Of a stretch of 49,522 bases of DNA, positions 33,091 to 42,866 are shown one piece after another. A program made the translations under genes and the position numbers. Below the pieces are notes generated by a model. That model was not told the origin of the DNA and ran no database searches. It was given only the letters and a program-made list of their open reading frames with translations. The stretch's first letter is position 1, and every line of letters begins with the position of its first letter. The stretch is from Sphingomonas hominis (GTDB lineage Bacteria > Pseudomonadota > Alphaproteobacteria > Sphingomonadales > Sphingomonadaceae), in the NCBI RefSeq assembly GCF_013328205.1, contig NZ_JABULH010000011.1, positions 1-49,522 on the forward strand, given 5' to 3'.

Positions 33091-34467
33091 CTATCGCGCA
33101 GCGGCGTCAACGCGCCAACCACCGCCCAGCGCGCGGAACAGTGCAACCTCGTTCTGCGAAACCGCTATGTCGGATTGGACCTGTTGGAGGGTCGCGGATG
33201 CAGCCGCGCGCTGCGCGTCGACCTGAAGCAGGCCGGGCGCGTCGCCGAGGCGGACCCGGGCAGCGGCCCGCCGCGCATAGGCCTGTGCCTCGCGCGAAGC
33301 CGTCGCCAGATCGCGGTTGCGGCGGGTTTCGGCGTCATAGGCGGCGAGCGCCGTCTCGACCTCGCGCAGCGACCGAAGCACCGCTACGTCCCACCCGGCC
33401 AGCGCCGCGCGCTCGGTCGCGCGGGCTTGTTCCAGCCTTGCGCGTGCCGGTGCCTGGTTGGGAAAGGCCCAGCTGACGAGCGGCGTCACCGCCGCACTGA
33501 TCCCGCCGGACAGCAACCCGACAGCCCCGCCCAGATTGACCCGTGGATAGAGGTCCGCGCGTGCCACGCCGATCCGTGCGGCCGCGGCGGCAAGGCGGCG
33601 CTCCGCTTCGCGCACGTCGGGACGGCGTAGCAGCAGCGCGGTGCCGTCGCCGACCGGTGCCGCCCCGCGCAGACGGGGCGCGGCGGTGCAGGCGAAGCGG
33701 TAGGCGCGCGCTTCGGCGGGCGGGCGCCCCTGCAGCGTCGCGAGCCGGTACAGCGCATTGGCGCGCTGCGCCTCGAACGGGGCGATGGCGGCACGAGTGG
33801 CAGCGGCGATCGTCGCGACCTGCGAGACTTCCAGCGGCGACACCTCGCCGGCACGCAACTGCTCGCGCACGAGAGCGACCGAACGGTCCTGCGCCGCAGC
33901 GACCTCGCGCGCGGTGGCGATGGCGCGGGTCGATCCGCACAGGTCGACATAGGCCAGCACGGTATCGGCGACGACCGCAACGCGCAGTCCGTCGACGACG
34001 GCCGCTTGCGCCTCGGTATCAGCGCCCGCCGCGGTCGCGGCCGAGCGAAGCCGGCCGAACAGGTCGAGGTCCCAGCTCGCGGTTGCGGCGATATCGTAAT
34101 CCGTCGTGGGCACATTGCCCGACGCACTCGGCTGTCCGGCGGGGTTGTCGACGCCAAGCGCGCTCTCGATCGTCGTCTGCGGCAACCGCGCCGCCCGTGC
34201 CTGTCGTAAGGCCGCGCGTGCCCCATCGAGATTGGCATAGGCGACCCGCAGGTCCGCGTTGGCGGTCAAGGCCGAGCGTACCAGTCCGTCGAGCACAGGA
34301 TCGTCATAGAGCCGCCACCAGTCGTCGGGCACGGGCGCGATCGAGGCCACCGGAAGCGACGCGAATGCCCCGGTGGCGCTGTCTGGCGCCACAGTGGGCG
34401 GCGGCTTGGGCACGCTCATGCAGGCGGATGCGAGCAGGGCTGCGGCGGGGGCTAGGCGGCGGATCAT
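33091..34467 (-). CDS. outer-membrane efflux channel (NodT/TolC-like lipoprotein)
   Basis: This 458-aa protein is the outer-membrane factor of the tripartite pump. The signal peptide [18 protein letters not shown] has a lipobox ending at the cysteine, typical of the NodT group. The core has DDWWRLYDDPVLDGLVRSAL, SASWDLDLFGR-like sequence (here TASWDLDLFGRLRS), LLLRRPDVREAERRLAAA and LYPRVNLGGAVGLLSGG. The start overlaps the pump stop (ATGA). The upstream extension of the frame is a shadow of the pump gene. Confidence 0.93.
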   Translation of the reverse strand: MIRRLAPAAALLASACMSVPKPPPTVAPDSATGAFASLPVASIAPVPDDWWRLYDDPVLDGLVRSALTANADLRVAYANLDGARAALRQARAARLPQTTIESALGVDNPAGQPSASGNVPTTDYDIAATASWDLDLFGRLRSAATAAGADTEAQAAVVDGLRVAVVADTVLAYVDLCGSTRAIATAREVAAAQDRSVALVREQLRAGEVSPLEVSQVATIAAATRAAIAPFEAQRANALYRLATLQGRPPAEARAYRFACTAAPRLRGAAPVGDGTALLLRRPDVREAERRLAAAAARIGVARADLYPRVNLGGAVGLLSGGISAAVTPLVSWAFPNQAPARARLEQARATERAALAGWDVAVLRSLREVETALAAYDAETRRNRDLATASREAQAYARRAAARVRLGDAPGLLQVDAQRAAASATLQQVQSDIAVSQNEVALFRALGGGWRVDAAAR

Positions 34468-37400
34468 GCCAGCGCCTCCGTAGATGCAGGAGCAGGCGGG
34501 ACGGCGCGCTCCTCGCCATAACGGGCATAGAGCGCCGGCAGCAGCAGCAGGTTGAGCGCAGTGGACGAGATGAGGCCGCCCAAGATCACGATCGCCATCG
34601 GATGCTCGATCTCGTGCCCCGGCGCATTGCCCGCGACGATCAGCGGCACCAGCGCGAGACCGGCGCAGGCGGCGGTCATTAGGATCGGCACCAGGCGCTC
34701 CTCGGCACCGCGCAGCACCAGCTCGCGGCCGAAGGTCATGCCCTCGTGGCGTTCGAGATGCTGATAGTGGGAGAGGAGCATGATGCCGTTGCGCGCGGCG
34801 ATGCCGATGACGGTGACGAACCCGACCAGCGACCCGAGCGACAGCACCCCGCCGGTCAGCGCGACCGCGACCACGCCCCCGACCAGCGCGAACGGCAGGC
34901 TGACGGCGACCAGCGCGGTGATGCGGCGCGAGCGGAACTCCATCCACACCAGCAGCAGGATGCCGACGAGGCAAAGCGCGCCGATACCCCACAGCCGGCT
35001 GCGCGATTCCCTGAGGGCAGCATATTCGCCCAGCACCTGCGGGTGATAGCCGGTCGCGAACGGCACCTTCGCGACCGCGGCGTCGACCGCCTGCGCGACG
35101 GTGCCGAGATCCGCGCCCGCGACGTTCATCGTCACGTCGAGGCGGCGCTGGCCGTTCTCGCGCTTCACCTCGTTGGGAGCGGGCGCGATCTCGATACCGG
35201 CGATGTCTCCGAGCCGCACCGGCGCGCCGGTGACGGGTGCCTGGATCATCAGGTCGCGAAGCGCATGGACGCTGTTCCGCACCGCTGGCTCACCCCACAC
35301 CGCCACGTCGAACGCGCGCTGGTCGCGGTAGATTTCGCCGACCTTGGCCTGCGCGACCAGCACCTGCGCCTGCCGGCGGACCTCGCCCGCGGTCAGCCCG
35401 AGCCGGGCCAGTTCGCCGGCGCGCGGGCGGATGCGGATTTGCGGGACCAGCACCTGGCTCTCCAGCTTCAGGTCGGACACGCCCTGAATACCGCCGATCG
35501 CGTCCCGAACACGCGCGCCGGCCGCGCGCAGCTCCGGCTGGTCGGGGCCGTAGATGCGGACGACGATGGTCGCGCCGGCACCAGTCAGCACCTCCTTGAT
35601 CCGCTCGCGCAGATAGGTCAGCACATCGCGGTAGAGGCCGGGATAGCCCTCGACCACCTCCTTGATCCGCTTCACCGACGCATCGTAATCGGCATTCTCG
35701 TCAAGGCTGATCCAGAGTTCGGTGAAGTTGGGACCGACCACCTCGTCGGCCTGCTCGGCGCGACCGATATGCGCGCCGAAGTTGCGCACGCCGGGGATGC
35801 TGCGCAGCTCCTTCGACGCGCGGATCGTAATCCGGTCCATCGCCTCGATCGACGTGCCCGGCTTCTCGACGAAGTGCATCAGAAAGTCGGTTTCGCGGAA
35901 GTCGGGAAGGAACTGGTCCTTGAAGGTCGCATAGCCGACCCCCGCCAGCAGCAGCCCGCCCGCAACGATCCCGACCGCCAGCGCCGGCCTTCCCACCACG
36001 CGCGGCAGGAAGCCGACATAGCGACGCTTGAATCCGGCGACGAAGCGGGTGTCGCGCTCCTCGGTAAGCGGCGCGTTCGGCAGGAGCAGCAGGCACATCG
36101 CCGGCGTGACGGTCAGCGCGACCAGCAGCGACATGCCGATCGCCAGCACATAGGCGATGGCGAGCGGCTGGAAGAAGGTGCCGGCCACCCCGCCGAGGAA
36201 GAAGATCGGCACGAACACAAGCATCACGATCAGCGAGGCGAACACCACCGCCGAGCGCACTTCCAGCGACGCGGCCAGCACCACCGCGAAGGCCGGCTTC
36301 GGATCGGCGGACTCGCGGTTCAGCCGCAGGCGGCGCGCGATATTCTCCACGTCGATGATCGCGTCGTCGACCACCTCGCCCAGCGCGATGACGAGGCCGG
36401 CGATGATCATCACGTTGATCGTCGCGCCCGACCACAGCAGCATCAGCCCGGCGCCGAGCAGCGACAGCGGGATCGCGACGAGGCTGATCGTCGCCTGCCG
36501 CCAGTCGCGGGTGAACAGGAACAGCACCGCCGCGACCAGTGCGCAGCCGATCATCAGCGCGCGTGTCAGGTTGTCAATCGAGCGTTCGATGAAGGTCGCG
36601 GGCCGGAAGATGGTCGTGTCGACCTTCACGTCCTTCAAGCCCGGCTTCAGCTCGGCGAACGCGGCCTCGACCGCGCGGGTCAGCTCCAGCGTGTTGGCGG
36701 TCGGCTGTTTCTCGACGATCAGCATGATGCCGGGACCGTCGTCGATGATGGCGTTGCCGATCGGTGCATTGAAGCCGTCGACCACGCGCGCGACGTCGCC
36801 GATCCGAACCGGTGCCTCGCCCGCCTGCTTGACGATCGCCCGGGCGAGGTCGGCGGCGGTCTGGACGGTGCCGGTCTGCTGGACCGCGAGCCGCTGGTTG
36901 GGTGTGTCGACGAAGCCGCCGCCCCCGACCAAAACCGCGTCGCCGGCCGCGGCGCGGACCTCCGCCAGCGTCACGCCGGACGCACGCAGACGATCGGGAT
37001 CGACCAGCACCTGCAATTGCCGGTCGCGCTGCCCCCAGACCGCGACGTTGGCGACGCCGGGGACCGCCATCAGCCGTGGCCGGATCGTCCAGCGGACCAG
37101 CTCGGACAATTGCATCTGATCGAGTTTCGTCGACGACAGTCCGACCTTCATCGCGCGACTGGTCGAGGACAGTGGCGGCATGAGGACGGGCTGTCGTGCC
37201 GCAAGCGGCAGGCGTGGCTGCACCTGGGCGATGCGCTCGCCGACCATCTGGCGCGCGCGGATCACGTCGGAGCCGCGCTCGAACAGGATCTGCACCGACG
37301 ACAGGCCCAGCACCGATTTGGAGCGAAGCGTCATCAGGCCGGGGACACCGTTGACCGCGGTCTCGATCGGCACCGTCACCAGGCTCTCGACCTCCTCGGT

Positions 37401-37571
37401 CGACAGGCCCGGTGCCTCGGTCTGGATTTCCACCATCGGCGGTGCGAACTCGGGGAACACGTCGAGCGGCACGTCGCGCCCGGCACGGACCCCGAGCACC
37501 ACCAGCAGCGCGGCGAGCGCGAGAACGAGGACGCGCTGCGCCAGCGCGAAATGGACGAGCCGGCCGAGCAT
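34464..37571 (-). CDS. RND efflux pump inner-membrane subunit (CusA/CzcA-like)
   Basis: This 1035-aa transporter begins [45 protein letters not shown] and has the 12-TM, two-periplasmic-domain organisation of RND pumps. In TM4 it reads [18 protein letters not shown], a variant of the DGAxVMVEN motif of heavy-metal pumps. It lies between its adaptor (TGATG overlap) and channel (ATGA overlap). Metal export is the family expectation, but the DDAIID variant leaves the substrate open. A 994-aa plus-strand frame over the gene is a shadow. Confidence 0.92.
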   Translation of the reverse strand: MLGRLVHFALAQRVLVLALAALLVVLGVRAGRDVPLDVFPEFAPPMVEIQTEAPGLSTEEVESLVTVPIETAVNGVPGLMTLRSKSVLGLSSVQILFERGSDVIRARQMVGERIAQVQPRLPLAARQPVLMPPLSSTSRAMKVGLSSTKLDQMQLSELVRWTIRPRLMAVPGVANVAVWGQRDRQLQVLVDPDRLRASGVTLAEVRAAAGDAVLVGGGGFVDTPNQRLAVQQTGTVQTAADLARAIVKQAGEAPVRIGDVARVVDGFNAPIGNAIIDDGPGIMLIVEKQPTANTLELTRAVEAAFAELKPGLKDVKVDTTIFRPATFIERSIDNLTRALMIGCALVAAVLFLFTRDWRQATISLVAIPLSLLGAGLMLLWSGATINVMIIAGLVIALGEVVDDAIIDVENIARRLRLNRESADPKPAFAVVLAASLEVRSAVVFASLIVMLVFVPIFFLGGVAGTFFQPLAIAYVLAIGMSLLVALTVTPAMCLLLLPNAPLTEERDTRFVAGFKRRYVGFLPRVVGRPALAVGIVAGGLLLAGVGYATFKDQFLPDFRETDFLMHFVEKPGTSIEAMDRITIRASKELRSIPGVRNFGAHIGRAEQADEVVGPNFTELWISLDENADYDASVKRIKEVVEGYPGLYRDVLTYLRERIKEVLTGAGATIVVRIYGPDQPELRAAGARVRDAIGGIQGVSDLKLESQVLVPQIRIRPRAGELARLGLTAGEVRRQAQVLVAQAKVGEIYRDQRAFDVAVWGEPAVRNSVHALRDLMIQAPVTGAPVRLGDIAGIEIAPAPNEVKRENGQRRLDVTMNVAGADLGTVAQAVDAAVAKVPFATGYHPQVLGEYAALRESRSRLWGIGALCLVGILLLVWMEFRSRRITALVAVSLPFALVGGVVAVALTGGVLSLGSLVGFVTVIGIAARNGIMLLSHYQHLERHEGMTFGRELVLRGAEERLVPILMTAACAGLALVPLIVAGNAPGHEIEHPMAIVILGGLISSTALNLLLLPALYARYGEERAVPPAPASTEALA

Positions 37572-38548
37572 CAGTGCGCCGCCCCGAACTCGGTGCCGAA
37601 CAACTCCGCCGTACCATCGGTCACGACCTGCGCGCCGGCGGACAGTCCGCGCGCCAACAGCGCCCGTCCGCCGCTCTCCGATACCACCTCGACACGCTGC
37701 CGGACGAAGGTGTCGGGCGCGGTCTTCTGATAGACCCACTCGCCGCCATGAATGTCGCGCAGGATTGCGGCAGACGGCACCGACAGGCCCTCGGTCTGCC
37801 CGGCGAGCGGCAGGTCGACCGACACGCGCTGGCCGACCTGGAAAGCCCGGTCGCGATTGTCGACCGCGTAATAGAGGTCGACGGTGCCGGCGACGGTGTT
37901 GGCCGAAGGCGGTGCCTGCACCGGGCGCGCCGAGCGGGGCGCACCGCCATCGCCAAGAGGGCGGACCGTAGCGGAGGCTTCGCGTCGCACCTCGCCCATG
38001 TCGCTGCCGAACACCGATGCGCGCACCCACAGCACGGGTTGCGCGCCAAGCGAGGCGACCGCCGGCCCGAGCAGCCGGCGCTGCTGCCGCGCCGCGTCCA
38101 ATGCGGCCTGCGCCGCGGTCAGAGCCGCCGCGGCCTCGTCACGCGCACGCACGCTGCCCGCTTCCTCACGCACCAGGCTCGCGGCGCGATCGAGAGCGAT
38201 CCGCGCAAGCCGCGCCTGCGCCGTGGCACGCGCCAGTTCGGCATCTGCCGCGGCCTGCTGGCTGCCGATCTGCTGGAGGTTGGTTGTCGAATTGACCGGC
38301 ACGCCGTTGGCGCTGATCGGCGGCACGACAATCTCGCCTGCCACTTCGCGCGTCGCCGTGGCCGATCCGCCATCCACCCGCGCAAGCGCGATGCCCAACC
38401 GCTGCTGCGCCTGCGGGGTCAGGGTCAGCTTCAACAGCTCGCTCTCATGCGCGATCGTCTCGGCATGGGCAGGCGGTGCGGGCGGCTTGGCAGCCTTCTC
38501 GTCGCAACCGGCAAGCAGGATCGGGATCAGAAGGAAGGTCTGGCGCAT
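37571..38548 (-). CDS. periplasmic adaptor of the RND pump (membrane fusion lipoprotein)
   Basis: This 325-aa protein links pump and channel. MRQTFLLIPILLAGCDEKAAK is a lipoprotein signal with the lipobox cysteine at residue 15. A barrel-sandwich and alpha-hairpin region (NLQQIGSQQAAADAELARATAQARLARIALDRAASLV) and a beta-barrel/C-terminal part (VSVDLPLAGQTEGLSVPSAAILRDIHGGEWVYQKTAPDTFVRQRVEV) follow. It is the first gene of the five-gene operon, reading away from the divergent DUF347 gene. No His/Met-rich metal-binding tail is visible. Confidence 0.92.
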   Translation of the reverse strand: MRQTFLLIPILLAGCDEKAAKPPAPPAHAETIAHESELLKLTLTPQAQQRLGIALARVDGGSATATREVAGEIVVPPISANGVPVNSTTNLQQIGSQQAAADAELARATAQARLARIALDRAASLVREEAGSVRARDEAAAALTAAQAALDAARQQRRLLGPAVASLGAQPVLWVRASVFGSDMGEVRREASATVRPLGDGGAPRSARPVQAPPSANTVAGTVDLYYAVDNRDRAFQVGQRVSVDLPLAGQTEGLSVPSAAILRDIHGGEWVYQKTAPDTFVRQRVEVVSESGGRALLARGLSAGAQVVTDGTAELFGTEFGAAH

Positions 38549-38683
38549 CGTGACGGCTTAGTCACGAAAGCATGGGCGCTGCTGGAGCCGACTATACAAA
38601 GTCCCAATGTAGCTGGTCATTCACGAGTTTCGATTTGAATTTGATGCTTCGACCTGATGATCGTCGGCCCCGGGGGTGCGCGT
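38549..38683. promoter_or_regulatory. divergent promoter region of the efflux operon and DUF347 gene
   Basis: The 135-bp space between divergent starts should contain both promoters and the operator of the OmpR-type regulator. I see no convincing direct-repeat or palindromic box by eye; the AT-rich part (CGAGTTTCGATTTGAATTTG) lies near 38628-38645. Confidence 0.4.
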
Positions 38684-39469
38684 ATGGAGAGAGTCGACGT
38701 GACGAGAGAGCATCCCGCCCGTAAAGTCGCCGAAATCACCCTCGGCTTTTGGCTGGCCAAGGTCGTCGCCACGACATTGGGTGAGGTTGCGGGTGACGCC
38801 ATCGCCCAGACGCTGAACCTGGGCTACGTCGCCGGGCTTGCCATCACGCTGGGCCTGCTAGCGGCGTTCCTCGTCGCGCAGGTTCGTGCCGATCGCTATC
38901 GTCCTTTTCTGTTCTGGGCGACGATCGTCGGTACGACCACGGCGGGAACCGAAATAGCCGACCTGTCGACCCACACCCTCAACCTTGGCTATAACGTGAC
39001 GTCGGCCATCCTTTTCGGCGGCATGTTGCTGACCCTCGGTATTTGGTATCTCAGGCGGGGCACCTGTGACGTGAGCGCGGTGGTCGACCGTGAGAGCGAG
39101 TTGTTTTTCTGGGGCGCCGTTCTGTTCTCGAACAGCCTCGGCACGGCGTTCGGCGATGGACTCGTCTATGTTTTCGGCCTCACATATACCACGGGATCGC
39201 TGGTCTGCATGGCTGTGATCGGCGCGGTTTTGCTTTTGCACTATGTTGCCCGGATCAACGCGGCATTTATATTCTGGGCGGCATTCGTCTTCACCAGGCC
39301 GTTCGGCGCCGACTTCGGGAATTTGCTCACGAAGGAAGCCGCCAAGGGCGGTTTTGGCCTCAACACGTTTGCGACTGCCTTGGTCTGCGTCCTGCTGCTT
39401 GCTGGCATTGTCGTGTGTTTCGAACGCCGGCAGCACCTTGTTGATGGACGTGGCCGCAGCCCAGCCTGA
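38684..39469 (+). CDS. multi-pass membrane protein with DUF347 repeats (COG4705-like)
   Basis: This roughly 261-aa protein has about eight hydrophobic segments and four degenerate repeats: TTLGEVAGD, TTAGTEIAD, NSLGTAFGD and RPFGADFGN, the signature of DUF347. Each repeat has an acidic residue after a Gly in a TM context, which suggests transport or ion binding; function is not established. It is divergent from the RND operon and may share its regulation. The start could be ATG 38684 (MERVDVTREHP, with GGGGGTG upstream) or 38657. Confidence 0.85.
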   Translation: MERVDVTREHPARKVAEITLGFWLAKVVATTLGEVAGDAIAQTLNLGYVAGLAITLGLLAAFLVAQVRADRYRPFLFWATIVGTTTAGTEIADLSTHTLNLGYNVTSAILFGGMLLTLGIWYLRRGTCDVSAVVDRESELFFWGAVLFSNSLGTAFGDGLVYVFGLTYTTGSLVCMAVIGAVLLLHYVARINAAFIFWAAFVFTRPFGADFGNLLTKEAAKGGFGLNTFATALVCVLLLAGIVVCFERRQHLVDGRGRSPA

Positions 39470-39661
39470 ACAACTAAGCGGAGAGGCCGCCAGCGTACCT
39501 CCTAACTGATCCCATTTCTCGATTGGGATGGTAAAACGGGATTGCTGCTGTCTTCCCATAGCTCATGCAGGTGACGAGTTGTGACGAGCACAGAAGCTAT
39601 GCCCGGCATGGCCCTTTGCGACACTTGCCGCTAATCAGGAGCTTGGGACAAGCCGGGGGGC
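39470..39661. other. intergenic, no gene seen
   Basis: About 190 bp between the DUF347 gene and the HWE kinase. No coding sequence is supported; the kinase promoter should lie here. Confidence 0.5.
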
Positions 39662-41086
39662 GTGTCCACTTCGGACACCGAGATGACCAGGACACAGCCG
39701 ACAAGATTTTTTGACCGTATCGTCGCATGGTCGCTGAACCGCCCGTTACCGGTCATCACGCGATACCTGATCGCCGCCATCGTGATCATCACCGCTGGCG
39801 CGGCGCGGGTTCTATTCGTCCCGGATACACTGCCATGGCTGCTGTTTATCCCGGCGACGATCGGTATCGCGCTCGTACTGGGCAAAGGGCCGGGCCTGTT
39901 TGCCGGCGTTCTATCGACGGCTACCGGTATCGTGTCGATCGGGAATGCGAACCATCCCTCCTGGCTACCACATGCTCAATGGATCGCCGCTACCTTGTTT
40001 CTGGTGGTGACGCTCGGCCTTGTGTTGCTGGCAGCCGAACTGAGGGAGGCGATGCGCCGCTCGATCGCGCTCAACGCCGAACTGGTCGAGCGCGAACGCC
40101 TGTCGGCGGAGCGCGAGGCGTTTATGTCGAGCGTCCTGGCGGCATCGACAGATTGCATCAAGGTCGTGGAACTGGACGGCAGCCTTTCCTTCATGAGCGA
40201 AGGCGGCATGAAGGTGATGGACATCAGCGACTTCAACACGGTTCGTGGATGCCCATGGCCCGAATTTTTGAAAGACGGGGGCTCGGCCCTCGCCGTGGAA
40301 GCGCTGGCCACTGCGACCAAGGGCGGCTCGTCGCATTTTGAAGCGGCAGGAGACACACACGCGGGCATTCCGAAATGGTGGTCGGTATCGGTGTCGCCGA
40401 TCCTTGCACCGGACGGCAGCACCTCGCGCATCCTGTCCGTTTCGCGCGATCATACCGCCCTTTTCAAGGCGCGCGAACAGCAGGAGCTTCTCAACGGTGA
40501 ACTTAGCCATCGGCTGAAGAACGTACTGACACTGGTACAGTCAATCGCCAATCAGACGTTGCGGGATGCCGGGAGCCTCGAAGAGGCAGCCGCCGCCTTC
40601 TCGTCGCGGCTCGCCTCGCTCGGACGGGCAACCGACGTTCTCACCGCCACATCCTGGCAACAGGCCGAACTGCACGATGTACTCGGCGCTGGGCTTTCCG
40701 CGGTTGCGGGTCTGTTGGATCGGATCAGGGTCGAGGGGCCGCGTATCCAACTGAACTCTCAAGCGGCTCTCGCGTTGACATTGGCCGTGCACGAACTGGC
40801 GACGAACGCGACCAAGTACGGGGCTTTTAGTAACGATACTGGATTGGTCACGCTTCGATGGCGGGTAACCGACGAAAACGATGGACCTCACTTCTCTTTT
40901 CTCTGGCAGGAAATGGGTGGTCCACTGGTGAGCAGCCCCGCGCGTCGAGGCTTTGGCTCCCGCATGATTGAGCGTTCGCTGCGGTCCTATTTCCGGGGCG
41001 AGACGGTACTGGACTATGCGCCGGAAGGCGTCACGTTCCGGATTGATGCGCCGCTCGGCGACACCGGCGAACTGGTGGCGGGCTGA
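39662..41086 (+). CDS. HWE-type sensor histidine kinase with DUF4118-like membrane domain
   Basis: This 474-aa protein has an N-terminal membrane region of three to four segments (VITRYLIAAIVIITAGAARVLFV; LLFIPATIGIALVLG; GLFAGVLSTATGIVSIG; WIAATLFLVVTLGLVLLA) resembling DUF4118, a PAS domain (about 150-275), and an HWE/HisKA_2 core with the phospho-accepting His in LLNGELSHRLKNVLTLVQSIANQT. The ATPase part has HELATNATKYGAFS and FGSRMIERSL. HWE kinases are frequent in alphaproteobacteria. It uses a GTG start and is followed after 1 nt by its response regulator. Confidence 0.9.
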   Translation: MSTSDTEMTRTQPTRFFDRIVAWSLNRPLPVITRYLIAAIVIITAGAARVLFVPDTLPWLLFIPATIGIALVLGKGPGLFAGVLSTATGIVSIGNANHPSWLPHAQWIAATLFLVVTLGLVLLAAELREAMRRSIALNAELVERERLSAEREAFMSSVLAASTDCIKVVELDGSLSFMSEGGMKVMDISDFNTVRGCPWPEFLKDGGSALAVEALATATKGGSSHFEAAGDTHAGIPKWWSVSVSPILAPDGSTSRILSVSRDHTALFKAREQQELLNGELSHRLKNVLTLVQSIANQTLRDAGSLEEAAAAFSSRLASLGRATDVLTATSWQQAELHDVLGAGLSAVAGLLDRIRVEGPRIQLNSQAALALTLAVHELATNATKYGAFSNDTGLVTLRWRVTDENDGPHFSFLWQEMGGPLVSSPARRGFGSRMIERSLRSYFRGETVLDYAPEGVTFRIDAPLGDTGELVAG

Positions 41087-41087
41087 T

Positions 41088-41459
41088 ATGGGACAGGCCA
41101 TGCCCCCGCGCAGCATCCTCATCGTCGAGGATGAACCGTTCATCCGCTATGATCTGGTCGACTTTTTCGAAGATCGGGGATTTCGTGTCTTCGAAGCCGA
41201 GGACGCCGACGAAGCAATCGGTTTGCTCGACGCCAATCACGCCATCCGTATCGTACTGACCGATGTGCAGATGCCGGGCTCGATGGATGGCGTGAAACTC
41301 GCCCATCATGTGCGCGACCGCTACCCGCCGACGATCCTGATCGTCGTCTCGGGCATGGTCAATCCGACCTCAGCGGAACTGCCAGCCCGAGCATTGTTCG
41401 TGAGCAAGCCGTTCGATCCCCGGTATGTCCTGCGGGAGATCGAACGCTTGTCTTCCTAA
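41088..41459 (+). CDS. single-domain response regulator
   Basis: This 123-aa receiver starts MGQAMPPRSILIVEDEPFIRYDLVDFFEDRGF, has the phospho-acceptor in IVLTDVQMPGSMDGVKLA and the conserved lysine in ALFVSKPFDP. It has no output domain. The start at 41088, 1 nt after the HWE kinase stop, indicates cotranscription and a cognate pair. It converges with the disrupted hybrid kinase, whose stop is 4 nt away. Confidence 0.92.
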   Translation: MGQAMPPRSILIVEDEPFIRYDLVDFFEDRGFRVFEAEDADEAIGLLDANHAIRIVLTDVQMPGSMDGVKLAHHVRDRYPPTILIVVSGMVNPTSAELPARALFVSKPFDPRYVLREIERLSS

Positions 41460-41463
41460 GCGA

Positions 41464-42813
41464 TCATCCGTTGCGTTCGTTCGCCCATGCGATCCGCCGC
41501 TGGAGGGCAGCGGATAACTGGCTGGCCGAATAGGGTTTGCGCAACAGCTCCAAGCCTTCCGCGCCTTCCTGCGCGAGAACGTGACTGTAGCCGCTGGCGA
41601 GCACGACCGGCATCGCCGGCAGATCGCGCGCCAATCGCTTCGCCAACTCGATGCCCCCCATTCCCGGCATCACCACATCCGAGAACACGATGTCGAACCC
41701 ATCGCCGTCCGACCCCAGACGGTCCAGCGCCTCTTCAGCGCTCGTCACCCAAGCCGTACCGTAACCCAAATCTTCGAGAAGCTGGGTGGCAAACTGCCCG
41801 ACACTGATGTTGTCTTCGACAACGAGCACGCAACGCCCTTCGCCATCGATCGCCTCTTGCTGCCCGGTCGGTCGCGGCTCTCCAGGAACCGTCGATTCCG
41901 CCTGAGGCAGATAGAGGGTGAAGGTCGAGCCCTTGCCGACGACGCTTTCGACATCGACATCACCGCCCGACTGCTTCGCAAAACCGAACACCTGACTAAG
42001 GCCCAGGCCGGTGCCCTTGCCGACATCCTTGGTGGTGAAGAACGGCTCGAAAATCCGCTCCAGATCGTCGGGCGCGATGCCGATGCCAGTATCGCTGAGC
42101 GAGACGGCGACGAAATCGCCGGTTCCCGGCCCATGTCCTCGGATCGAAGGCATTCGGGCGTCGCAGCATAGCCGGATCGTCACCGTGCCTTCGCTCTCCA
42201 TCGCGTCCCGCGCGTTGACCGCCAGGTTGACCAGCGCCGTCTCGAACTGGCTGACGTCGGCACGCACACGGCAGATCGCGTCCGGCACTTCGAAGCGGAC
42301 CAACACGCGCGAGCCGGTGATGCTGTCGAGCATGTCTGCGATAGCGTCGAGCCGCTGCCCGACCTCAAATACCTCCGGCTCCAGCGTCTGCCGGCGGGCA
42401 AAGGCAAGCAGCTGCCCGGTGAGCTTGGCCGCGCGATCGGCGGTGTCGCCGATGGCATCGAGGTAACGCTGGCGCTTCTCGGGAGCGACGTTGTCACGCC
42501 GCAACAGGTCGACGGAGCCGCGGATGACAGTCAGGAGATTGTTAAAGTCGTGTGCCACCCCGCCGGTGAGCTGGCCGATTGCCTCCATCTTCTGGCTCTG
42601 ACGTAGCCGCTCCTCCGCTGCCATCAATTCGGCGCTACGGTCGGCGACACGCTGTTCGAGTGTCTCGTTCAGCGTGCGCAAATCCGCGATGGCACGGTCG
42701 CGCTCTGCCTCGACCGCCCGCTTGGCCTCGATGTCGATGAGGACGCCGGGAAAGCTGCGCGGTGTGCCATCGGGATCGTGATCGACACGACCGTTCGCCT
42801 CGATCCAGTAATA
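41464..42813 (-). pseudogene. hybrid sensor kinase, C-terminal half (split by Tn-B)
   Basis: This is the 3' half of the kinase gene whose 5' half is at 10617-11978. It continues PAS3 (WIEANGRVDHDPDGTPRSFPGVLIDIEAKR), then a coiled linker, HisKA with GGVAHDFNNLLTVIRGSVDLL, an ATPase domain (NLAVNARDAM, DTGIGIAPDDLERIFEPFFTTKDVGKGTGLGLSQVFGF) and a C-terminal receiver (VLVVEDNISVGQFA; IVFSDVVMPGMGG; LLRKPYSASQL). The reading frame upstream passes into the Tn-B end, giving a chance ATG at 42837. Alone this fragment lacks sensor domains; low-level expression from the transposon end is possible but unsupported. Confidence 0.88.
42808..42813. repeat. GTAATA duplication flanking Tn-B (left)
   Basis: Partner of 10617-10622. 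On the circular plasmid the two copies flank Tn-B. Confidence 0.8.
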
Positions 42814-42851
42814 GGGGTCAGGACATAGAACGGGCACAGATATACGCTAAG
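42814..42851 (+). repeat. left terminal inverted repeat of Tn-B
   Basis: Starts GGGGTCAGGACATAG and ends ATATACGCTAAG; matches the right end (10579-10616) at 33 of 38 positions. It defines the element as 42814-44038 joined to 6931-10616 on the circle, about 4.9 kb without the Tn402-like insert. Confidence 0.92.
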
Positions 42852-42866
42852 CGTCTCTGCGCGCAC

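Noticed and set aside
34746-37730. 994-codon plus-strand open frame opposite the RND pump
   Set aside because: Composition is typical of an antisense shadow in GC-rich DNA (His/Arg/Asp-rich), while the minus strand encodes a canonical RND pump.
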